A stretch of DNA of 64,000 nt from NCBI GenBank assembly GCA_965153355.1, contig OZ231127.1, positions 46,314,001 to 46,378,000 on the forward strand, written 5' to 3'. The notes under the pieces were generated by a model. It did not search any database, was not told where the DNA came from, and saw only the letters and a list, made by a program, of their open reading frames with translations. Origin of the DNA: Flaccisagitta enflata (Eukaryota > Chaetognatha > Sagittoidea > Aphragmophora). Shown here piece after piece: positions 57,943-64,000 of the stretch (position 1 is its first letter; each line of letters starts with the position of its first letter). Position numbers and translations under genes: made by a program.

Positions 57943-58505
57943 CAGTAGATCTCGTCTAGACTTGAGATAACGGGGGCAAGCATTGTAGAAAGATGAATGA
58001 AGGTAGGGGAGCGATATTTAGATCATAGACTAATCAAAGGATGCTTAATTCCCCATGATAGCTGGTTGCCATGGAAACACATTTCCATGTATTCTCACTA
58101 AAGTATCAATATTTTGAGAGATTTTTTTAGGGAACATTGCTTAAAATAAAATTTGCTAAAACTTTCCCACAGTATGTTCTGTAAGAATGTCGCTCGTTTG
58201 GCCGTTGCTAGGCAGCGTATCTATGTGTGACGACCCCTAGCAACCGCTAAACGAGCGACATTTTTACAGAACATACTGTGGGAAAGTTGTAGTAAATTTT
58301 ATTTTAAGCAATGTTCCCTAAAAAAATCTCTCTAAATATTGATACTTTAGCGAGAATACATGGAAATGTGTTTCCATGGCAACAAGCTATCATGGGCAAT
58401 AAAGCATCCCAATATTAGTCTATGTTTGAAATATCACTCCCCTGGCTTCATTTGTATTCCTACAAAGCTTGCCCCCGTTATCTCAAGTCTAGACGAGATC
58501 TACTG
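57943..58505. mobile_element. TA-flanked hairpin MITE
   Basis: Arms of about 260 bases start CAGTAGATCTCGTCTAGACT and nearly meet at a loop of about 35 bases (near 58210-58245). TA lies on each side (57941-57942, 58506-58507). It is nested within 57061-58830. Pairing is nearly complete, so it would form a very stable hairpin when single-stranded. Confidence 0.85.
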
Positions 58506-59240
58506 TATCTTTCAAGGACTTCAGTCACTTTTCTAGTCTTATTCATGGTAACTTAGGTGGCGAGCTGGTTAATGAATGATGAAAAAAGTAAGACAGTCTT
58601 CTTTTTGCAAACAGTAAATGAAGATCCAAATTCTTTTTGTTGCCACTTCAAAGCACCCATCGATGCCTATTCTATTGTGTATCAAACCAAAAGTTAGAAT
58701 AGATAAAGCATATTGGAGCCCTATGTACTCAGTATGGTGCAGAAACATACATGCTCGCCTGTAAGGCAACCCGCCTAGAAGGCATGAAATCAGCCGGTCC
58801 CTTGAGATGCCTTCTAGTGAAGCTTAACTGTATATTCATTTTTAAATAAAATCCAAACGGTTTGAGCTAAAAAAATCTGCTTAGTGTCATTAGGCAGATT
58901 TTTTGAAGCTCTTCCTAATGGTCACCGATTTATATATGATTTTATCATGATAAGCCCCCAAAAATGAAAATAGACAGGTCATTATTTTTCCCCTTATTTA
59001 TTTGCATATTTTCTGTCCTTTGTTGAAGTGAATGTTTTCACTCTTTTAGCTCTAAAATCTTAACGAATTGAGCTACTGAACTCTGCTTGGATTTTTTCAA
59101 GCTCTTTCCAATGGTCATTGATTTTAATATGGGTTTTTAAGTAGTTTTATCTCAAATAAGTTACAAAGGTGAGAAGATATTTTTGACCAAGATGGTAATA
59201 ACGTAAGCAAAATCGGAACGAGCGTCGCTAGTTCAAAGCT

Positions 59241-59366
59241 TTTTTAGGTGTGACAAAGCACCTCTATAACTGGCTGTGTCCGTCGGTCGGTCGTTCGGTC
59301 GGTCTGTAACGCATTCGTTCGACGATCCACACGTCGCACCTATTGGCCTACTTGGCCTTGTTTTTT
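59241..59366 (+). repeat. R1 repeat, subfamily D, complete
   Basis: TTTTTAGGTGTGACAAAGCACC, TATAACTGGCTGTGTCCGTC, GGTCGTTCGGTCGGTC, AACGCATTCGTTCGACGATC, CACACGTCGCACCTATTGGC and CTACTTGGCCTTGTTTTTT. The shortest complete R1, about 126 bases. Confidence 0.9.
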
Positions 59367-59676
59367 CAGTTTTGGAATGTACCCCCGCATTCCCACCCAT
59401 AGGCAATTACATGGGGGTTAACCTTTCTTCACGAAATTTTAGTACCTTAATTAGTTTTACCAGATTTTAAATCTCAATTTCATCACAGTGGCGTAGGGCA
59501 GAAAAGCTGGAAGGAACTTCTGACTGTGCTCGACTGTATCTGACAATCTGTAAATACTGATAAAAATCCCGCAAACAATAAGCATTGTTTACATGTAGAG
59601 AAAACTCTCACTGTAATCATAAAACCTTAACCACCCCTAGCCCTACTCTAACTAACAACCTGCTCAAAAACACTTT

Positions 59677-59881
59677 AACAAGGCCGGATACACGGCTAGC
59701 GAAGTCGCGTGCGGGTGGGCAGGGGCAGTGATGAAAAAGGCTTATCCAAGCATTTAAGCAGGAGCAGTAACACAAAACCGCCCGTAACGCCGAAAAAGCT
59801 AACGCGGATGGACGGACCGACAAAGCAGGTTATAGACGGACGGACGGTCCGACAAAGCAGGTTGCGTGCACGCGACTAAAA
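59677..59881 (-). repeat. R1 repeat, subfamily A, with a duplicated tetramer part
   Basis: AACAAGGCCGGATACACGGC, GCGAAGTCGCGTGCGGGTGG, CATTTAAGCAGGAGCAGT, then GACGGACCGACAAAGCAGGTT twice, and GTGCACGCGACTAAAAG. Confidence 0.85.
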
Positions 59882-60338
59882 GACCGCTGATGTCGCTGAC
59901 GTCCCGTCTCCCACGCCTTAGGATTTCAATTCAGTTAGAAATTTGGTTTGGTAATACTCATTAGTAATAGCTTTAGGCTTAGGTAAACTAGTTTGAAACA
60001 CAGGATTTCATTGGTAGAGCAAATCATATAGCTGAGTCAACCCGGTTCTCTCTGTAAGGTCAATTTTAATATAGCGTAGAGTAGATAGCCGGACAAATAC
60101 GTTTCATTTCATTTCTGTTAAACCGGCAGACCGACATCAAAGTTTTAATGGCATCTTCACGTAGTCAGCCTTCCGTTTTGGCTATGCTAATAATAAGCGA
60201 GTTCCGACGCAGTTGGAAACGAAAATCAGGGCTAATGCACGAGGCATTTGAGCCAGAGCGATGATGAGATCGTGATGATTATGGAGATGGCGATCATGGG
60301 GATGATCATGAGACTAGAGGGTCAACATCATAACTGTA

Positions 60339-60412
60339 TAAGAGGCTTTGTCCGTCCGTCCGTCGGTCCGTTGGTCCGTGAACACGAGTCGAAAAGTGGG
60401 AAAACGAGTGTT
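60339..60412 (+). repeat. R1 repeat, subfamily C, 5' fragment
   Basis: TATAAGAGGCTTTGTCCGTC, GTCCGTTGGTCCGTG and CGAGTCGAAAAGTGGGAAAA; the 3' half is absent. A CT microsatellite follows at 60485-60555. Confidence 0.65.
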
Positions 60413-60483
60413 TTAGAAGATTTTTGTGTATGTGTCTTTGTTGGAAAGGGAGTTGGATGGGGCTTTGGGTGGATTGGGGTTAG

Positions 60484-60519
<36 letters not shown>

Positions 60520-60765
60520 TTCTCTCTCTCTCTCCTTTCTCTCTCTCTCTCTTTCTTACTTTTACGCTGTACTTTTCACTCATCTTGACTTGAGTGTCTT
60601 CAACCCTAAGTGCGTTAGAGAGAGAGAGAGAGAGAGTTAAGGGGACTGTTCATTTGTAAAAAAAGCAAATGTTTGGAGAGGCCTCCCATTAGATGATCTG
60701 AATGCCGATATGCGTCTGGCGATTGTCTCTTGGCATATGCACTAAAAAACCTCATTTGTTATATA

Positions 60766-60857
60766 TGTTGCATTTGCAACACGTGTTGCAAATGCAACAC
60801 GTGTTGCAACTGCAACACGTGTTGCAACTGCAACACGTGTTGCATATGCAACACATT
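60766..60857 (+). repeat. 18-bp tandem array of TGCAACACGTGTTGCA palindromes
   Basis: Four copies of the 16-base perfect palindrome TGCAACACGTGTTGCA at an 18-base period, flanked by partial units. Each contains the E-box CACGTG. Confidence 0.95.
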
Positions 60858-61320
60858 TTTCTGCTCAATACCTTATGTGTTACAAATGCATTACATGAAG
60901 AAGTTCTAGTGATTATCACTCGAGGGTAGCAGATAGATTTTTTTCTCAGCAATTTTTTGCGATGTTGACCCTTAGACCTGCAATCAGGGTTTTCAAAGGG
61001 TCAAATATGTCATGTTTATGGCTTTTGAAGGGCCAACAAGATGAAATTGATATCTTGTAAGATATGAGCCTCGCTTGTGAACCAAGTAGCAGATCAACAG
61101 TTACAGTACATGAACATAGATAAACTCTTCCTGACATGTCACAGCCATTGACCTTTCCAACAACTCTCAATCCAACAACCCTGATCAACTACTCAAATCA
61201 AAAACTATATCCAATAACCCCAACCAAAGCTCTGACCAGTAGCTCCAACCCCGGCCAACACCTCTTACCCATAACTCTGACCAAATCTGATCCACAACTT
61301 CAAACTACACACGCACGTTG

Positions 61321-61706
61321 AATACAACGTGAAGATTACGGAAAAGGTATAGCACCCCCCCTTGTAGCTCATGTTGTCATAGCCACATGGTCATGTATGG
61401 TATCATTCAATGAGTTATCTCAATACAACTTACGCCACCGAGGCGAATTTTCAATTTCGCCTCCGTTCAAGAGATATTCACTCCTAAAAGCGAATTTTTG
61501 GACCTCCAAGGGGGTGCCCGCTGCCAATGTTTGAGGTAGAATTCCTCAGGAACCAAAGCGCAATTAAAAAATCGCCTCGGTGGCGTAAATTGTATCGTGA
61601 CAAGCTACAAAATGATACCCCGTATGACCCTGTGGGAGTTTTGTCATAAGCTGTAGGTAGGGGTGCTAACCTTTTTTTAGGGTTTTCGTAATCTTCACGT
61701 TGTATT
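61321..61706. mobile_element. Inverted-repeat element (MITE-like)
   Basis: Ends AATACAACGTGAAGATTACG and CGTAATCTTCACGTTGTATT are inverted; a second pair inside (ACGCCACCGAGGCGA and TCGCCTCGGTGGCGT) continues the arms. TA at each edge could be a target duplication with CAACGTG ends. Confidence 0.75.
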
Positions 61707-62155
61707 ACGCGTGGAAGTGTAGAACTCCAACCAACAGCTCCAACCTACAACGCCAACCTATGTCTGTCAGCTAGAACTCCCACCAACAGCTACCAATAGC
61801 TCTTACCATCAACACCTACAACTCCCACAACTTAAACATCATGTACACTGTAGACCTACCTAGAATAAAACGTCCTCTATCGATACCAGGATTCCACTCA
61901 ACCTTTCTCTGAAAGGTCCTTTCAATACTCATTTTCAGACAAGCACAACTGTGTGCACAGACGTTTGGCGAGGACGCTAATGAAAGTTGTTTGGCCTAAC
62001 TTGAGGCAAAGTCATCTTTTTATTTTATCAATCATAATGACATAGTAGGCCGAAACAGTGAAAGTCAAAGCAGTATAATAGCTGCCCGCTTTGGGTTGGG
62101 CAGGGGCAGTGATACTGAAATAATTGATAATTTAATCAACAGAAGAACTAAGAGA

Positions 62156-62277
62156 AACAAGGCCGGCACCAGCGTCGCGGACGGTTTGGCAGGGGCGGTA
62201 ATGCGAAAACTGCTCGCAATTTAGAAATGTTACGGACTGATGGACGGACAGACCGACGGAGAGACCAAGGTGTAGAG
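62156..62277 (-). repeat. R1 repeat, subfamily B, shortened
   Basis: Inverted copy: CTCTACACCTTGGTCTCTCC, GTCTGTCCGTCCATCAGTCC, TTTCTAAATTGCGAGCAG, CCTGCCAAACCGTCCGCGAC and GCCGGCCTTGTT. A GGGTTGGGCAGGGGCAGTGAT fragment lies just before it. Confidence 0.7.
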
Positions 62278-62569
62278 GTTGGATAAACGGCTACTTAGTC
62301 GCAAAGCGAAAAGGGTATGTTGAACCATGGAAAAAAATATTGTTTTTTTTTTGGTGGATGATACAATAACATGATTCACTGAAAAACTAATGGTTCAAGG
62401 TGTGAATGCAATTGGCCCACTGATTCCCCGAAACATAGCCTTATTCACACCCATTTTTGCAGTGTTAGTTGCCAACGCGTTATTCAGATTTGCACGATCT
62501 TTCCGTGTGGAACCTGAAAGACGATTGTTGATGAAAGAAAGTATTACATTTTCACTTATATGCAGAAAC

Positions 62570-62595
62570 ACACGCACGCACGCACACACACACAC

Positions 62596-62630
<35 letters not shown>

Positions 62631-62684
62631 TACACATACACACACAAACGCACAAACAAACGCACACATAAACACAGACACACA

Positions 62685-62738
<54 letters not shown>

Positions 62739-62830
62739 CGCACACACGCACACACGCACACACACACACACCAACATACACATGTAAGCGCATGCACACC
62801 ACAAACACATACACACAAACAAAAACACAC
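62570..62830 (+). repeat. (CA)n-rich microsatellite block
   Basis: CA dinucleotides with ACGC, ACAT and ACAA variants; the long Cys/Val frames on the other strand are artefacts. Confidence 0.95.
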
Positions 62831-63090
62831 AAAACCGCGCGCGCCCAGGTGGGAAAATATGTTCGTACTATTCTTAGCTTATGCGTTATAGACCCACAGA
62901 TGGACTGAGCAACGGATGGACAGACTATAGACAAAACCTCTCAGAGTTGAGAGTCCGCGAGTAACAATAGATATGCCAGGTCTCTCTTCCCTAATCTCTT
63001 TTTCTCTCTGTCTCTGTCTCTCTCTCTCTCTATCCATGTAAGGTGCTCGATGATTTTTTAACCCCGGATCATCATCATTATCATCATCAT

Positions 63091-63683
63091 TAGACCTCCC
63101 AGAAAAACTCATTTTACCGAAAAATACTCATCCCTGCAGCTTTTCTCAAAGATAATACACCAAAGAATAAGATTTCAGCAGAAAAAAATTTTTTTGAAAT
63201 TTTTACATGGCGGAAGTGTTAGGTCAAAGGTGATATAAGGTCAAAATTTCAAAATGAGAATTTTGCAAATCTGATTGCAGATTCATGATCCTTGCAAAAA
63301 ACTCTTCTTTTTTTGATATTCCTTTGGGAAGATTGTCAAAATTGAGGTCAAACATCTAAATAAGGCTAATTCTAAACAAAAGAGCAATTTTGACCCGATC
63401 TAGATCTTTGACCTTTATTTTGACTATGTTCCTGAAGGAATATCAATAAAAGAAGAGCACTTTCTTTTGACAGTTTTTTGCAAGGATTATGAATCTGCAA
63501 TCAGATTTATAAAGTTCTCATTTTGAAATTTTGACCTTATATCACCTTTGGCCTAATACTTCCGCCATAAAAAAATTTCAAAAAAATTTTTTGCTGCTGA
63601 ATTCTTATTCAGTCGTGTATAATCTTCAAAAAAAGCCGCAGGGATTAGTACTTTTTAACAAAATGAGTTATTCTGGGCGACCT
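63091..63683. mobile_element. Inverted-repeat element bracketed by ATC microsatellites
   Basis: Arms of about 250 bases: TAGACCTCCCAGAAAAACTC at the left and GAGTTATTCTGGGCGACCTA at the right, with CTGATTGCAGATTCATGATC and GATTATGAATCTGCAATCAG further in. TCATCATCAT tracts touch both outer edges. No coding frame is seen. Confidence 0.8.
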
Positions 63684-63698
63684 AATCATCATCATCCT

Positions 63699-63747
<49 letters not shown>

Positions 63748-63836
63748 ACGTCATCAACGTCATCGTCATCATCGTCATCGCCATCATCGCTATCATCATT
63801 ATCATCATCATCTATCTTCATCATCATCATCACGTT

Positions 63837-63873
<37 letters not shown>

Positions 63874-63930
63874 CAACATCCTCGCATCATCAACATCATC
63901 ATTATCATCATCAATATCATCACTCATCAC
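63684..63930 (+). repeat. (ATC)n microsatellite
   Basis: Long, lightly interrupted ATC repeats with GTC and ACC variants. The poly-Asp/Met frame on the minus strand is an artefact. Confidence 0.95.
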
Positions 63931-64000
63931 TCATTATATCAAAATCATATCGTGATCATGATGGGCTCTCCACTAGCTCAAGCTCTATTCAACATCGAAC

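Larger units (their letters stand above)
57061..58830. mobile_element. TA-flanked element with CAGT ends, hosting two hairpins
   Basis: Ends CAGTCGAGCTTCACTAGA and, inverted, CAGTTAAGCTTCACTAGA are bordered by TA (57059-57060, 58831-58832). Internal GGCATCCCTCGTATCAAGGC and CCTATTAGGC motifs recur near both ends. The CAGT-on-TA pattern suggests a pogo/Tc1-derived element. No transposase frame survives. Confidence 0.7.

Noticed and set aside
62395-62934. 179-codon Cys/Val-rich frame
   Set aside because: CA microsatellite on the opposite strand; no other support for coding.
63645-63923. Asp/Met-rich frame
   Set aside because: ATC microsatellite; not a calcium-binding or acidic protein.

Overview
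This is nuclear DNA from an animal, most likely an aquatic invertebrate. Coding exons are short islands with GT/AG splice sites in long AT-rich introns. There is a BEL/Pao LTR retrotransposon, a decayed Tc1/mariner copy, many inverted-repeat elements, and microsatellites of CT, CA, CTTT, ATC and especially CAA/TTG. The phylum cannot be settled from the window.

The main host gene is on the + strand and encodes a SOX-type HMG-box protein. Six exons (23739-24054, 26799-26992, 27185-27270, 28888-29183, 37521-38260, 48450-49207) join with matching phase at all five junctions. A seventh, upstream exon (13583-14689) also fits by phase but may instead be the 3' end of a separate gene. The HMG box is split between exons 26799-26992 and 27185-27270. 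Exon 37521-38260 carries one in-frame TAA at 37669-37671 although the frame stays open through the rest of the exon and the last exon.

The introns and flanks are full of mobile DNA. A young BEL/Pao element (39523-48407, minus strand, 545-bp LTRs differing at one base, 5-bp duplication AACTG) lies in the last intron, 42 bp before the final exon. Two larger elements look undescribed. One (15926-20514) has about 341-bp inverted termini, a 5-bp duplication TCATT and spliced coding exons on the minus strand. The other (50888-56151) has interrupted inverted termini of about 560 bp, an 8-bp duplication GTACAGGT and decayed reading frames, one with a CHTQAVER motif. A retroelement ORF1-like gene with an internal coding minisatellite lies at 34694-36323.

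Most of the remaining sequence consists of short repeat families. R1 is a roughly 120-250-bp repeat with more than 20 copies. It starts with a small hairpin, runs through GTCC/GTCG tetramers and ends in GGCCTTGTTTTT; subfamilies A-D change their paired segments together. R2 comprises fold-back elements with GGCAGCGGCCCCGAAGGGG ends and minisatellite cores. T5 has inverted ends of about 130 bp, and a further family has GGAAAAAAGTCG ends. Several small hairpin elements are flanked by TA. The first 13 kb and the last 8 kb show no convincing host exons.
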